A stretch of DNA of 64,000 nt from Pseudomonas lijiangensis (lineage in GTDB: Bacteria; Pseudomonadota; Gammaproteobacteria; Pseudomonadales; Pseudomonadaceae), in NCBI RefSeq assembly GCF_018968705.1, contig NZ_CP076668.1, forward strand, positions 2,119,001-2,183,000, given 5' to 3'. Made by a program: the position numbers and the translations under genes. How positions within the stretch are numbered: the stretch's first letter is position 1; each line of letters starts with the position of its first letter. The notes under the pieces were generated by a model. It did not search any database and was not told where the DNA came from. It worked only from the letters and a program-made list of their open reading frames with translations. Shown here piece by piece: positions 35,887 to 44,958 of this stretch.

Positions 35887-36597
35887 ATGCAAGAACCCAG
35901 CATCGCCTCTTCGAAACGTCGTCAGCACAGCCTGGCCACCGATCTGGTCACCGAGCTCAGCCAGCGGATCCTGCTGGGCAAGATCGCGCCCGGCCAGAAG
36001 CTGCCGTCCGAAAACGAGATCGTTCGTGAGCACGGCGTCAGTCGCACCGTGGTGCGCGAAGCCATTTCCAAATTGCAGGCGTCGGGGCTGGTCGTGACTC
36101 ACCATGGCGTCGGCACCTTCGTGCTGGAGCGCAGCGATCAGACCGGGTTGCGTCTCAAGGTTGAAACGGTCTCCCGGGTGCGGGACATCATCGAACTGCG
36201 CATCGGCCTGGAAACCCAGGCCGTGGCCCTGGCCGCATTGCGTCGTACCGATGAGCAACTGGCGGCGATGCGTCAGGCGCTGGATGACTATCAGGATCTG
36301 CTGGCCAATGAAGACAGTTGCGTGGAAGCCGACAAGCGCTTTCACATGCTGATCGCCGAAGCCACAGGCAACCCGTACTTCATTGAAATCATGCAGCACC
36401 TGGGCAGCGCGATCATTCCCCGCACGCGCATCGCATCGAGCGAGCGCGCCGGTGCCAGCATGGCTCCCCACGGCTATCTGGCCAACCTCGAACATGAAGC
36501 CCTGCTCAGCGCCATCCGTCGCAAAGACCCCGATGCCGCAAGGGCTGCAATGTGGACTCATCTGAGCAACAGCCGCGAACGGTTGGTGCCGCTGTAG
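35887..36597 (+). CDS. FadR-subfamily GntR regulator (FCD domain)
   Basis: A 236-residue regulator. N-terminal winged helix (LPSENEIVREHGVSRTVVRE, then AISKLQASGLVVTHHGVGTF), followed by an FCD all-helical sensor domain (about residues 95-230) with the metal-binding His residues in KRFHMLIAEATGNPYF and HGYLANLEHEALLSAI. AGGA about 10 bp before ATG 35887; GTG 35866 and ATG 35878 are in frame too. Being divergent from gudP-gudD with a matching operator between, it most likely controls glucarate use and itself. Confidence 0.87.
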   Translation: MQEPSIASSKRRQHSLATDLVTELSQRILLGKIAPGQKLPSENEIVREHGVSRTVVREAISKLQASGLVVTHHGVGTFVLERSDQTGLRLKVETVSRVRDIIELRIGLETQAVALAALRRTDEQLAAMRQALDDYQDLLANEDSCVEADKRFHMLIAEATGNPYFIEIMQHLGSAIIPRTRIASSERAGASMAPHGYLANLEHEALLSAIRRKDPDAARAAMWTHLSNSRERLVPL

Positions 36598-36717
36598 CGG
36601 CGCACGCCGGGCTAAAGACAATCCCCAAACTTGCAGGCACACTTCCGGTCTCAATAAATCCAAAAATGTGTCCCATGCCTATCCATTCCAAGCCTTTCCT
36701 GCCGCAGGGTCTTTTCC

Positions 36718-37809
36718 ATGTTCGCCCTTGACCGAGTGCTGGCTCAGGACATTGTCGATCGGGCCATGGCGATCCTTCCTTACAACGTCAATGTCATGGA
36801 CTACCTGGGCATCATCATCGGCAGTGGCGATCCCGAACGTCTGTGTACCCGCCATGAAGGAGCGCAACTGGTGCTGGCCAACAGCCGGGTGGTGGAGATC
36901 GACTCCCAGGCCGCGCTGCATCTGGGCGGCGTCAAACCCGGCGTGAACCTGCCGCTGATGCTCGACCACAAGCTGGTGGGCGTACTGGGCATTACCGGTG
37001 AGCCGGACGAGGTGCGTGTCTACGGCGAACTGGTGCGCATGACTGCCGAAATGCTGATGGAGCATCGCCGTCAGCAGGCTGATCGACAGTGGCGCTTGCA
37101 GCGCAGTGAAGACCTGCTGGCCCGCCTGCTGTTACAGGACTGCCCGGAAAGCCTGGTGGATGAAGCACGACAACTGGGACTGCAACCTCACTTGCCGCGT
37201 CAGGCGGTATTGATCCGCCTGTCCGAGCCTGCGTCCACGGCCAGTCAACTGGTTGCCTGGCTCAATGGGCGCTATGCCGACAGCTGGTGTGTGATGCGCG
37301 AGCCCACTTTGCTGTACTGGTGTCGGGCACAGGGCAAGGATCGGGACGATGCCTTGCTGCTCAAGCAGTTCGACGAGCATGGCTGGCCGGTGTTACGCAT
37401 GGCCACTGCAGAGCAATCGGCGGATCTGCCCGCTTTGCGCCATGCCTGCAGCGCAGCGCAGGACCTGCTCGATTACGCCAGTCAGTCGCGGCCCGATCAG
37501 CGTCTGTTGCGTCTGTCGGCTTATCGTCTGCCGGTGCTGTTCTGGCGTCATCGTCACGACTGGCTGGCTCAGGAAGTCGCCGAGCCGATTGGCCGTTTGC
37601 ACAATCATGGCCAGTTGCTGGAAACCCTGTGCAGCTGGTTCGAGTACAGCGGTGAAAGCCAGGCCTGCGCCGAAGCTCTGGGTATCCATCGCAACAGCCT
37701 GCGTTACAGGCTGGAAAAGATTGCCGAGCTGACGGGCTGTGATCCTTACAAGACCGATGACTTGCTGCGTTTGTATCTGGGCGTGCAGATGACACCTCGC
37801 TCTGGCTGA
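36718..37809 (+). CDS. cdaR: Sugar diacid regulator CdaR
   Basis: A 363-residue activator. The N-terminal sugar-diacid recognition domain is clear (LAQDIVDRAMAILPYNVNVM, GIIIGSGDPERLCTRHEGA, PLMLDHKLVGVLGITGEPDE), followed by a central region and the C-terminal PucR-type HTH (ALGIHRNSLRYRLEKIAELT). In E. coli CdaR senses glucarate, galactarate or glycerate and activates gud and gar genes. Here it stands between the FadR-type regulator and garK, so the cluster has two regulators of different families. Confidence 0.93.
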   Translation: MFALDRVLAQDIVDRAMAILPYNVNVMDYLGIIIGSGDPERLCTRHEGAQLVLANSRVVEIDSQAALHLGGVKPGVNLPLMLDHKLVGVLGITGEPDEVRVYGELVRMTAEMLMEHRRQQADRQWRLQRSEDLLARLLLQDCPESLVDEARQLGLQPHLPRQAVLIRLSEPASTASQLVAWLNGRYADSWCVMREPTLLYWCRAQGKDRDDALLLKQFDEHGWPVLRMATAEQSADLPALRHACSAAQDLLDYASQSRPDQRLLRLSAYRLPVLFWRHRHDWLAQEVAEPIGRLHNHGQLLETLCSWFEYSGESQACAEALGIHRNSLRYRLEKIAELTGCDPYKTDDLLRLYLGVQMTPRSG

Positions 37810-37920
37810 AGGCGAGTTTTGTTCAAATGACCGATAACCTTTGAAAATCATTGTGCGAAGGGCAGGCGGAAAATCCATGACGGGGTGAGAACATCCCTGC
37901 ATCGGATATGGAGAACAACA

Positions 37921-39057
37921 ATGAAAATCGTCATCGCACCCGACTCTTTCAAGGACAGTCTCAGCGCCCAGGCTGTCGCTAGTGCCATTGCCAGCGGCCT
38001 TGCCGACGTCTGGCCGACTGCCGAATTGATACAATGCCCGATGGCCGACGGTGGCGAAGGCACCATCGAAGCCGTATTGGCCGCCTGTAACGGGCAATTG
38101 ATGAGCGCCGAAGTTCGCGGCCCACTGGAAAGCCCGGTTCACGCCCACTGGGGCTGGCTGCCCCACAGCCGCACCGCGATTATCGAAATGGCCATGGCCA
38201 GCGGCCTGCAATTGCTGACCCTCGAACAACGCAATGCCTGCATCACCACGACTTACGGTACGGGTCAGCTGATTGCCCTGGCGCTGGACGCCGGAGCGCA
38301 ACGGGTGATCCTGGCCATTGGCGGCAGCGCGACCAACGATGCCGGCACCGGCATGCTGTCGGCGCTCGGCGCACGGTTTCTCGACGGCAATGACCAGCCT
38401 TTGGCGTCGGGTGGCCTGGCATTGGCGCAACTGGCTCGCGTTGATCTGAGCGGCTTTGATCCGCGTTTGGCCGATGTACGCTTTGAAATCGCTGCCGATG
38501 TGGACAACCCCTTGTGCGGCCCGAACGGTGCGTCGCACATTTTCGGCCCGCAGAAAGGCGCATCTCCTGAACAGGTTCTGGCGCTGGATGCTGCCCTCGG
38601 GCATTTCGCCGACCTGTCCGTGCAGGCGGTCGGCCAGGATCTGCGCGACAGCCCCGGCAGCGGTGCCGCGGGCGGCATGGGCTTTGCGGCCAAGGCCTAT
38701 CTCAAGGCTTCCTTCAGGGCAGGCGTGGAAGTGGTGGCCGATCTCACGGGGCTTGAACAGGCGCTGGTGGGCGCGGACCTGGTGATTACCGGGGAAGGGC
38801 GCTTCGATGCCCAGACCTTGCGCGGCAAGACGCCCTTTGGCGTCGCCAGAGTCGCCGCCCGTCATCAAGTACCCGTCATAGTGCTGGCCGGTACTCTGGG
38901 CGAAGGCTATGAGCGCCTGTACGAACATGGCATCAGCGCCGCATTCGCCCTGGCCAGCGGGCCGATGACTCTGGACGAAGCCTGCCGCAATGCAGCGAGC
39001 CTGCTGCATGACCGGGCGCGGGATCTGGCGCGGGTCTGGCGTGTGGCAAAGCTGTAA
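37921..39057 (+). CDS. garK: Glycerate 2-kinase GarK
   Basis: A 378-residue kinase of the GlxK/GarK family that phosphorylates D-glycerate to 2-phosphoglycerate. Conserved blocks: IAPDSFKDSLSAQAVASAI at the N-terminus, PMADGGEGTIEAV, IGGSATNDAGTGMLSALGA, SGAAGGMGFAAKAYL and ITGEGRFDAQTLRGKTPFGV. ATG 37921 has GGAG upstream. It follows cdaR on the same strand by 111 bp. It would use glycerate released from glucarate/galactarate or glyoxylate routes. Confidence 0.94.
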   Translation: MKIVIAPDSFKDSLSAQAVASAIASGLADVWPTAELIQCPMADGGEGTIEAVLAACNGQLMSAEVRGPLESPVHAHWGWLPHSRTAIIEMAMASGLQLLTLEQRNACITTTYGTGQLIALALDAGAQRVILAIGGSATNDAGTGMLSALGARFLDGNDQPLASGGLALAQLARVDLSGFDPRLADVRFEIAADVDNPLCGPNGASHIFGPQKGASPEQVLALDAALGHFADLSVQAVGQDLRDSPGSGAAGGMGFAAKAYLKASFRAGVEVVADLTGLEQALVGADLVITGEGRFDAQTLRGKTPFGVARVAARHQVPVIVLAGTLGEGYERLYEHGISAAFALASGPMTLDEACRNAASLLHDRARDLARVWRVAKL

Positions 39058-39164
39058 ATGCTGTTGTTGACGCCTGTCATCGAACTTCCCTAAGGTGACG
39101 GCGTTTGCAATTTGCGGAGGCCATTCTCATGCCTTCGTGTCACTGAGTATGTAAAGGCTGCGTA

Positions 39165-40205
39165 ATGAGGAAGTACCAACCCCCTCTGACCTTGACCCCG
39201 CGTATGTTGAATCTGGTCGCGAATATCAGCGAGCGGGTCGGACGCTTGTCCGCCCTGGATGAAACCAGCCAGACTCCCATGCTCAGGCGCGGAAACCGTA
39301 TTCGTACCATTCAGGCGTCGTTGGCCATTGAAAACAACACCCTGAGTCTGGAGCAGGTTACGGCTGTGCTTGAGGGGCGGCGAGTGCTGGGATTGCCTCG
39401 CGAAATTCAGGAAGTGCGCAATGCTTTTGCTGCTTATGAAGGCATGCCAGGCTGGAGTCCCGGCTCGCTTGAGAATCTGTTGCTGGCGCACCGCACACTG
39501 ATGTATGGCTTGATCGATGACGCAGGTCATTTCAGGTCGGGCGGTGTCGGTATCTACCGTGGCGATCAATTGATGCATATGGCGCCACCCGCCAGCCGGG
39601 TTTTGTCCTTGATGAATGACTTGCTGGAGTGGGCAAGAACATCCGACCTGCATCCGTTGATTGCCAGTTGCGTTTTTCATTACGAGTTTGAGTTCATTCA
39701 TCCGTTTGCTGACGGTAACGGTCGAATGGGGCGTCTCTGGCAAACACTGATGCTGAGTCAGTGGAGACCGGTGTTGGCATTTCTGCCCGTTGAGACCGTT
39801 ATTCGTGATCAGCAGGAAGCCTACTACAGCGCGTTGTCTGCTGCTGACAGAGCGTCAGAAGCAACACCCTTTGTCGAGTTCATGCTGGTTGCGTTGCAAC
39901 AGGCACTGGATGAAGCCGCTCAAACCGACTCAACCCCTGTGCTAGCTACCGCACAAGTAACCGCACAAGTAACCGCACAAGTAAAACGACTGCTTGAAGT
40001 CTTTTTGATGAGTGAGTCCGAGTTGAGCGCTGCAGGTTTGATGGAGCTTTTAGGGCTCAATCATCGGCAGTCGTTTCGTACCCGTTATCTGGCTCCCGCT
40101 CTGGCGGCCGGGCTGGTGGAGATGACGAATCTGAGTGCACCGCGCAGCCCCAGGCAAATGTACCGTCTGACCGAGCAAGGGCGATCCCTTGTCACTGCTC
40201 CTTGA
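39165..40205 (+). CDS. Fic-domain protein with inhibitory helix and C-terminal winged helix
   Basis: A 346-residue Fic protein. The catalytic motif HPFADGNGRMGRLW (about residues 183-196) is complete, so it should transfer AMP (or a related group) to hydroxyl side chains. An N-terminal inhibitory helix SLAIENNTLS carries the (S/T)xxxE(G/N) signature (class II autoinhibition). After a linker with the repeat TAQVTAQVTAQV the C-terminus holds a winged helix (SAAGLMELLGLNHRQSFRTR). Targets unknown. Its last 14 bp overlap the convergent LacI gene. It has no antitoxin neighbour, consistent with self-regulation. Confidence 0.9.
   Translation: MRKYQPPLTLTPRMLNLVANISERVGRLSALDETSQTPMLRRGNRIRTIQASLAIENNTLSLEQVTAVLEGRRVLGLPREIQEVRNAFAAYEGMPGWSPGSLENLLLAHRTLMYGLIDDAGHFRSGGVGIYRGDQLMHMAPPASRVLSLMNDLLEWARTSDLHPLIASCVFHYEFEFIHPFADGNGRMGRLWQTLMLSQWRPVLAFLPVETVIRDQQEAYYSALSAADRASEATPFVEFMLVALQQALDEAAQTDSTPVLATAQVTAQVTAQVKRLLEVFLMSESELSAAGLMELLGLNHRQSFRTRYLAPALAAGLVEMTNLSAPRSPRQMYRLTEQGRSLVTAP
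39948..39983 (+). repeat. Three perfect 12-bp tandem repeats inside the Fic gene
   Basis: Three consecutive identical copies of ACCGCACAAGTA encode TAQV-TAQV-TAQV in the linker between the Fic and winged-helix domains. Twelve-base units keep the frame, so copy number could change without breaking the gene. Confidence 0.9.
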
Positions 40206-41208
40206 AACCAGGCGCAGCTGTGCTGTTGCGTAACGTCAATTCAAACGGCAGCACGATATGGCGTTGTTCGATGGGTTTCTTTTCGATCAGGGCGATCAGC
40301 ATCTGGACGGCGGTCTGGCCAAAGGCTTCGGCAGGCTGTGAGATGGTGGTCAGGGGCGGGTCGCAGTAGGCCGCCAGGGGAATGTCGTCGAAGCCCACCA
40401 GGGAAAGGTCTTCGGGCACGCGCAGGCCTTGTTCCTTGATGCGTTTCAGTGCGCCGATGGCCATTTCATCGTTTTCGCAGAACAGCGCGGTGGGACGTTC
40501 GGGTAGTTCCAGGATGGCGCCTGCGCCGTCATAACCGGCCTGCAGGCTGAAGTTGCCGTGGCACACAAGCGCAGGATCGAATTCGATACCGGCCTGTTCC
40601 AGAGCATCAAGGTATCCGGCCACGCGGTCGCGGGTCAGGGGGCTGCTTCTGGGGCCTTTGATCAGGCCGATTCGGCGATGCCCCAGTTCGATCAGGTGCT
40701 GGGTCATGGCTTTGGCGGCGGCATGGTTATCCAGGCTGATGGTCGGATGGCGGCCATTGCTGATCACTTCGCAGGCATTGACTATGGGGGGCAAGTCGGC
40801 GCTGGAGCAGGTTGTGTCGTAAGGGTCGTAGGCGCGCAGTTGAATCACGCCATCTGCCTGATGGGCATACACCAGCTCGGCAAATGTCCGTTCGATTTCT
40901 TCGCGTCCCTGGGTGTCGCACAGCAGCAGTCGATAACCGGCGGCCTGGGCGGCCTGCTGAGCGCCGCTGATCACCCGGGCAAAGAAGGTGTTGGCGATGG
41001 TCGGCACCAGGATGACCAGATTGGCGGTCTTGCGGGAGCGAAACTGCACCGCCATGAGGTTGGGGCGATAACCGGCCTGTTCCACGGCGGCATTGACCTT
41101 GTCACGGGTCTCGGGCAGCACGCGCTCGGGGGATTTGAGCGTTCGCGACACGGTGGCTACCGAAACCCCTGCCAGTCGGGCTACTTCACGGATATTGGAC
41201 AAAACCAC
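40192..41208 (-). CDS. LacI-family repressor
   Basis: A 338-residue repressor. The HTH is IREVARLAGVSVATVSRTLK with hinge helix region PNLMAVQFRSRKT, then a periplasmic-binding-protein-like sugar sensor (VPTIANTFFARVISGAQQAA, ISLDNHAAAKAMTQHL, DLSLVGFDDIPLAAYCDPPLT). Divergent from the dehydrogenase/isomerase/transporter genes, with a perfect operator in the gap, so it very likely represses that operon until a sugar ligand binds. The 3' end overlaps the Fic gene tail-to-tail. Confidence 0.93.
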   Translation of the reverse strand: MVLSNIREVARLAGVSVATVSRTLKSPERVLPETRDKVNAAVEQAGYRPNLMAVQFRSRKTANLVILVPTIANTFFARVISGAQQAAQAAGYRLLLCDTQGREEIERTFAELVYAHQADGVIQLRAYDPYDTTCSSADLPPIVNACEVISNGRHPTISLDNHAAAKAMTQHLIELGHRRIGLIKGPRSSPLTRDRVAGYLDALEQAGIEFDPALVCHGNFSLQAGYDGAGAILELPERPTALFCENDEMAIGALKRIKEQGLRVPEDLSLVGFDDIPLAAYCDPPLTTISQPAEAFGQTAVQMLIALIEKKPIEQRHIVLPFELTLRNSTAAPGFKEQ

Positions 41209-41325
41209 CTCGTTTCAAGCTGTGCGGTCTGCGAGCTTACCGCAGGTTGAGCGTGTGCAGAAATCTTCGCAAACCCGGCTCCGGAGTTTGACACCCGAGA
41301 TGGGAGGGGATAAGTTCTCGCCACG

Positions 41326-41341
41326 ATGTAACCGGTTACAT
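41326..41341. promoter_or_regulatory. LacI-type operator, perfect 16-bp palindrome
   Basis: ATGTAACCGGTTACAT is a perfect palindrome with the central CG typical of LacI/GalR operators. It lies 50 bp before the dehydrogenase start and 118 bp from the divergent repressor gene. Confidence 0.85.
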
Positions 41342-41390
41342 ATCAGTAAAACCTGAGCCTGACCTTGCTTCGAACAGAGAAGATTTCGTG

Positions 41391-42569
41391 ATGAATGCAG
41401 CAATTCCAAAAATAAGAATGGGCTTTGTCGGTGGAGGTGAGGGCGCGTTCATTGCCAAGGCTCACCGCCAGGCCGCCGGGCTTGATGGACGCTATGAGCT
41501 GGTGTGCGGCGCGTTTAGCCGGGATATTCAGAATAGCCGCAACACAGGCGTGGCGCTGGGGCTGCCAGAGTCCGGCTGCTACAACTGCTGGCAGCAGATG
41601 CTTGAAGACGAGCGTGCGCTACCGGCTGACCAGCGCATGGAGTTGCTGGTGATCGTCACCCCCAATCATCTGCATGCTCCCATTGCCAGCAAGGCGCTGG
41701 CTGCGGGTTTTCATGTGTTCAGCGAAAAGCCTGCTGCATTGAACCTGGCCGAGTTGCTGGACTTGAAGGAAGTCGTCGGTCGCAGCAACCGCCTTTATGG
41801 CCTGGCCCACACGTACCTGGGTTATCCGATGGTCTGGCAGGCCCGGGAGATGGTGCGCAGTGGTGTGATCGGCGAGCTGCGCAAGGTGATTGTCGAGTAT
41901 CCCCAGGGCTGGCTCAGCCAGGATGTCGCAGGGCAGGGCAACAAGCAGGCCGACTGGCGGGGGCGACCCGAGCTGTCCGGAGTGGGCGGCTGCATTGGCG
42001 ATATAGGCACCCATGCGTTTTCCCTGGCAGAGTTCGTGGCCGGTCAGCCGATTGTTCAACTGTGCGCGATGCTGGGCGTACATGTCGAAGGCCGACAGCT
42101 GGACGATGACGCTTCGATGCTGTTCAAAATGGCTGAAGGTGCCAGCGGCGTATTGATTGCCAGCCAGGTATGCGCCGGTGAAGAAAACCCTCTCAAGATT
42201 CGCCTTTACGGCAGCAAAGGTGGTCTGGAATGGCGTCAGGAAGAACCCTCCAGCCTTATCCATCGTTCTCTCGACCAACCTTTGCGCATCTTGCGTTCCG
42301 GTGTCGGCCAGCCCTGGCTGTGTGACGCCGCCAGCCAGCGCATGCGTTTGCCTGCCGGTCATCCCGAAGGCTATCTCGAAGCGATGGCCAACCTCTATGG
42401 CGATTTCGCCAGCGCCATTCGTTCCGACATCACTGGCAACAATGCCGCAGGTGTGCCGGGTATCGATGTCGGATTGCGCGGCATGGCCTTTATCGAAACC
42501 GCGATCGCCAGCCATCGCAGCGACGCCAAGTGGACCGATCTGGTCTGCACTCAGGGAGCACTGTCATGA
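41391..42569 (+). CDS. Gfo/Idh/MocA-family NAD(P)-dependent sugar dehydrogenase
   Basis: A 392-residue oxidoreductase. The nucleotide motif is GFVGGGEGAFIAKAHRQAA; the catalytic Lys is in the EKP motif FSEKPAALN, and GGCIGDIGTHAFSLAEFV carries the conserved Asp/His of the active site. This subfamily, with the YPQGWL segment, oxidises ring hydroxyls of sugars, inositols or glycosides. First gene of a four-gene unit under the LacI operator; its stop overlaps the next start (ATGA). GTG 41388 directly before ATG 41391 is an alternative start. Confidence 0.88.
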   Translation: MNAAIPKIRMGFVGGGEGAFIAKAHRQAAGLDGRYELVCGAFSRDIQNSRNTGVALGLPESGCYNCWQQMLEDERALPADQRMELLVIVTPNHLHAPIASKALAAGFHVFSEKPAALNLAELLDLKEVVGRSNRLYGLAHTYLGYPMVWQAREMVRSGVIGELRKVIVEYPQGWLSQDVAGQGNKQADWRGRPELSGVGGCIGDIGTHAFSLAEFVAGQPIVQLCAMLGVHVEGRQLDDDASMLFKMAEGASGVLIASQVCAGEENPLKIRLYGSKGGLEWRQEEPSSLIHRSLDQPLRILRSGVGQPWLCDAASQRMRLPAGHPEGYLEAMANLYGDFASAIRSDITGNNAAGVPGIDVGLRGMAFIETAIASHRSDAKWTDLVCTQGALS

Positions 42570-43639
42570 GCCAGGCATCCACAGGTTTGCGCGGGCCGGG
42601 CATTTTTCTCGCCCAGTTCATGTCGGCCGAAGCACCGTTCGACACACTCGCCAACATTGCCCGCTGGGCCGCGTCACAGGGTTACAAGGCCATTCAGTTG
42701 CCGACGCTGGGCACGCAGTTCATCGATCTGGCACGGGCTGCCGAAAGTCAGAGCTATTGCGATGAACTCAACGCCGTCTGCGCCGAGGCCGGTGTCCAGA
42801 TCAGTGAACTGTCCACGCACCTGCAAGGCCAGTTGGTGGCAGTGCATCCGGCGTTCGACACGCTGTTCGACGACTTCGCGCCGGCTCATCTGCGCGGCCA
42901 GCCGCAGGCGCGTACCGAATGGGCAATCGATCAGTTGAAGCTGGCCGCACGGGCCAGTCAGCGCCTGGGCCTGACGGCGCATGCGACCTTTTCCGGTGCG
43001 TTGCTGTGGCCTTATGTCTATCCATGGCCGCAAAGGCCTGCCGGACTGGTGGAGCAGGGCTTTGCCGAACTGGCGAAACGCTGGTTGCCGATCCTCGATT
43101 GCTTCGATGAGGCTGGCGTCGACCTGTGCTACGAGATTCACCCCGGCGAAGACCTGCACGATGGCGCCAGCTTCGAGCGTTTTCTTCAGGCCGTCGATCA
43201 TCATCCACGGGCTGCGATTCTGTATGACCCGAGCCATCTGCTGCTGCAGCAAATGGATTACCTGGGTTTTATCGACCGTTATCACGAGCGCATTCGCATG
43301 TTTCACGTCAAGGACGCGGAATTCCGTCCTGATGCCCGATCCGGTGTCTACGGCGGTTATCAGGGCTGGGTCGAGCGCCCCGGTCGCTTTCGTTCTCTGG
43401 GCGATGGCCAGATCGATTTCAAATCCATCTTCAGCAAGCTGGCGCAATACGACTTTGCCGGCTGGGCGGTGCTGGAATGGGAATGCTGCCTGAAGGATGC
43501 CGGGCAGGGCGCGGCGGAAGGCGCGGCATTCATCCGGCAACACATGATTACCAAGACCCGAAAGGCATTCGACGACTTCGCCAGTGTGGCGGCCGATGAA
43601 CGATCCAACCGCCGGCTGCTGGGGCTGCCCGACGCCTGA
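42566..43639 (+). CDS. Sugar phosphate isomerase/epimerase (AP endonuclease 2 TIM barrel), cytoplasmic
   Basis: A 357-residue TIM-barrel protein with no signal peptide. Metal-site residues are recognisable: Glu/His in CYEIHPGEDLHDG, Asp/His in YDPSHLLLQQMDY and FHVKDAEFRPD, and the last Glu in AVLEWECCLKDAG. Such proteins isomerise or epimerise keto-sugars, or eliminate the aglycone from 3-keto-glycosides. GGGAG precedes the ATG, which overlaps the dehydrogenase stop by four bases, so the two proteins are made together and probably act in succession. Confidence 0.87.
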   Translation: MSQASTGLRGPGIFLAQFMSAEAPFDTLANIARWAASQGYKAIQLPTLGTQFIDLARAAESQSYCDELNAVCAEAGVQISELSTHLQGQLVAVHPAFDTLFDDFAPAHLRGQPQARTEWAIDQLKLAARASQRLGLTAHATFSGALLWPYVYPWPQRPAGLVEQGFAELAKRWLPILDCFDEAGVDLCYEIHPGEDLHDGASFERFLQAVDHHPRAAILYDPSHLLLQQMDYLGFIDRYHERIRMFHVKDAEFRPDARSGVYGGYQGWVERPGRFRSLGDGQIDFKSIFSKLAQYDFAGWAVLEWECCLKDAGQGAAEGAAFIRQHMITKTRKAFDDFASVAADERSNRRLLGLPDA

Positions 43640-43695
43640 TTCCAGCACCTGAACCCGATGCTGTTTACCGCTATAAAAATAAAACGGTGACTGTT

Positions 43696-44931
43696 ATGAC
43701 CCCTATGACTGCGCGTCTGAGCGCCATGATGTTCCTGCAATTCTTTATCTGGGGGGGCTGGTTCGTCACCCTGGGGACTTTTCTCTCCACCAGCCTGGGT
43801 GCCAGTGGCGGTCAGGTCGGGATGGCATTTTCCACACAATCCTGGGGCGCGATCATTGCGCCTTTTGTCATCGGCCTGATCGCCGACCGCTATTTCAACG
43901 CCGAACGTATTCTCGCCGTGCTGCACCTGTTGGGCGCGGTGCTTTTGTATCAGTTGTATCGTGCGCCTGACTTCAGCCAGTTCTATCCCTATCTGCTGGC
44001 CTACATGATCATCTATATGCCGACCCTGGCACTGGTGAATTCGGTGGCCTTCCGGCAGATGAAAGACCCGGCCCTGGAGTTCGCCCGTATCCGTGTCTGG
44101 GGCACCATCGGCTGGATTGTGGCCGGGGTGGTGATCAGCTTTGTCTTCACCTGGGACTCCCAGGATGCAATCTCGTCCGGCGCTCTGCGCAGCACTTTCC
44201 TGATGTCATCCCTGGCGTCACTGGCGCTGGGGCTGTACAGCTTTACCCTGCCCAGTACGCCATCGCAGAAATCCACATCGGGTCGTGACGGTTTCAGGCA
44301 GTTGCTCGGGCTGGACGCCCTGGGTCTGTTGAAGGACCGCAGCTATCTGGTGTTCTTTGTCGCCTCGATCCTGATCTGCATTCCGCTGGCTTTCTATTAC
44401 CAGAACGCCAACTCGTTTCTGGCAGAAATCGGTGTCGCCAACCCCACGGCGAAAATGGCGGTGGGCCAGGTTTCCGAAGTGGTGTTCATGCTGCTGTTGC
44501 CGCTTTTCATTCATCGCTTCGGTATCAAGGTTGCCTTGTTGGTCGGGATGCTGGCCTGGGCCTTGCGCTATCTCCTGTTCGCTTACGGCAATAATGGTGA
44601 CCTGGCTTTCATGCTGTTCGCGGGCATTGCCTTGCATGGCATCTGTTATGACTTCTTCTTTGTATCGGGCCAGATCTATACCGACGCCAAGGCATCGGAG
44701 CGCTTCAGAAGTTCGGCTCAAGGGCTTATTACTCTGGCCACTTATGGGGTAGGCATGCTGATCGGTTTCTGGGTCGCGGGGCATGTCTCCGATTATTACG
44801 CAGGCCCCGAAGGCCATCTCTGGCGCAGCATCTGGTTATTCCCGGCGACTTTTTCACTGGGTGTCGTGCTGGTCTTTCTTCTGGCTTTTCGCGATGCGCG
44901 GCCGGCCGGTATCACGTTTTCCAAGTCCTGA
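43696..44931 (+). CDS. MFS transporter, nucleoside:H+ symporter (Nuc_H_symport) type
   Basis: A 411-residue twelve-helix transporter. The helix-1 stretch MMFLQFFIWGGWFVTLGTFL, IAPFVIGLIADRYFNAERIL, RIRVWGTIGWIVAG and GICYDFFFVSGQIYTD match the NupG/XapB-type family, whose members carry nucleosides but are also found in sugar-utilisation clusters. Given its operon it more likely imports a glycoside or sugar here. Start at ATG 43696; GTG 43687 and ATG 43705 are possible. Confidence 0.85.
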   Translation: MTPMTARLSAMMFLQFFIWGGWFVTLGTFLSTSLGASGGQVGMAFSTQSWGAIIAPFVIGLIADRYFNAERILAVLHLLGAVLLYQLYRAPDFSQFYPYLLAYMIIYMPTLALVNSVAFRQMKDPALEFARIRVWGTIGWIVAGVVISFVFTWDSQDAISSGALRSTFLMSSLASLALGLYSFTLPSTPSQKSTSGRDGFRQLLGLDALGLLKDRSYLVFFVASILICIPLAFYYQNANSFLAEIGVANPTAKMAVGQVSEVVFMLLLPLFIHRFGIKVALLVGMLAWALRYLLFAYGNNGDLAFMLFAGIALHGICYDFFFVSGQIYTDAKASERFRSSAQGLITLATYGVGMLIGFWVAGHVSDYYAGPEGHLWRSIWLFPATFSLGVVLVFLLAFRDARPAGITFSKS

Positions 44932-44958
44932 ATAAATCAATAGCCAAAGGAAGTTGCC

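Noticed and set aside
37393..39009. 538-residue leftward reading across cdaR and garK
   Set aside because: Spans two well-supported genes on the other strand and the gap between them; no motif.
39948..39983. Short direct repeats considered as a CRISPR-like array
   Set aside because: Units are contiguous without spacers, in frame inside the Fic gene and encode TAQV repeats.
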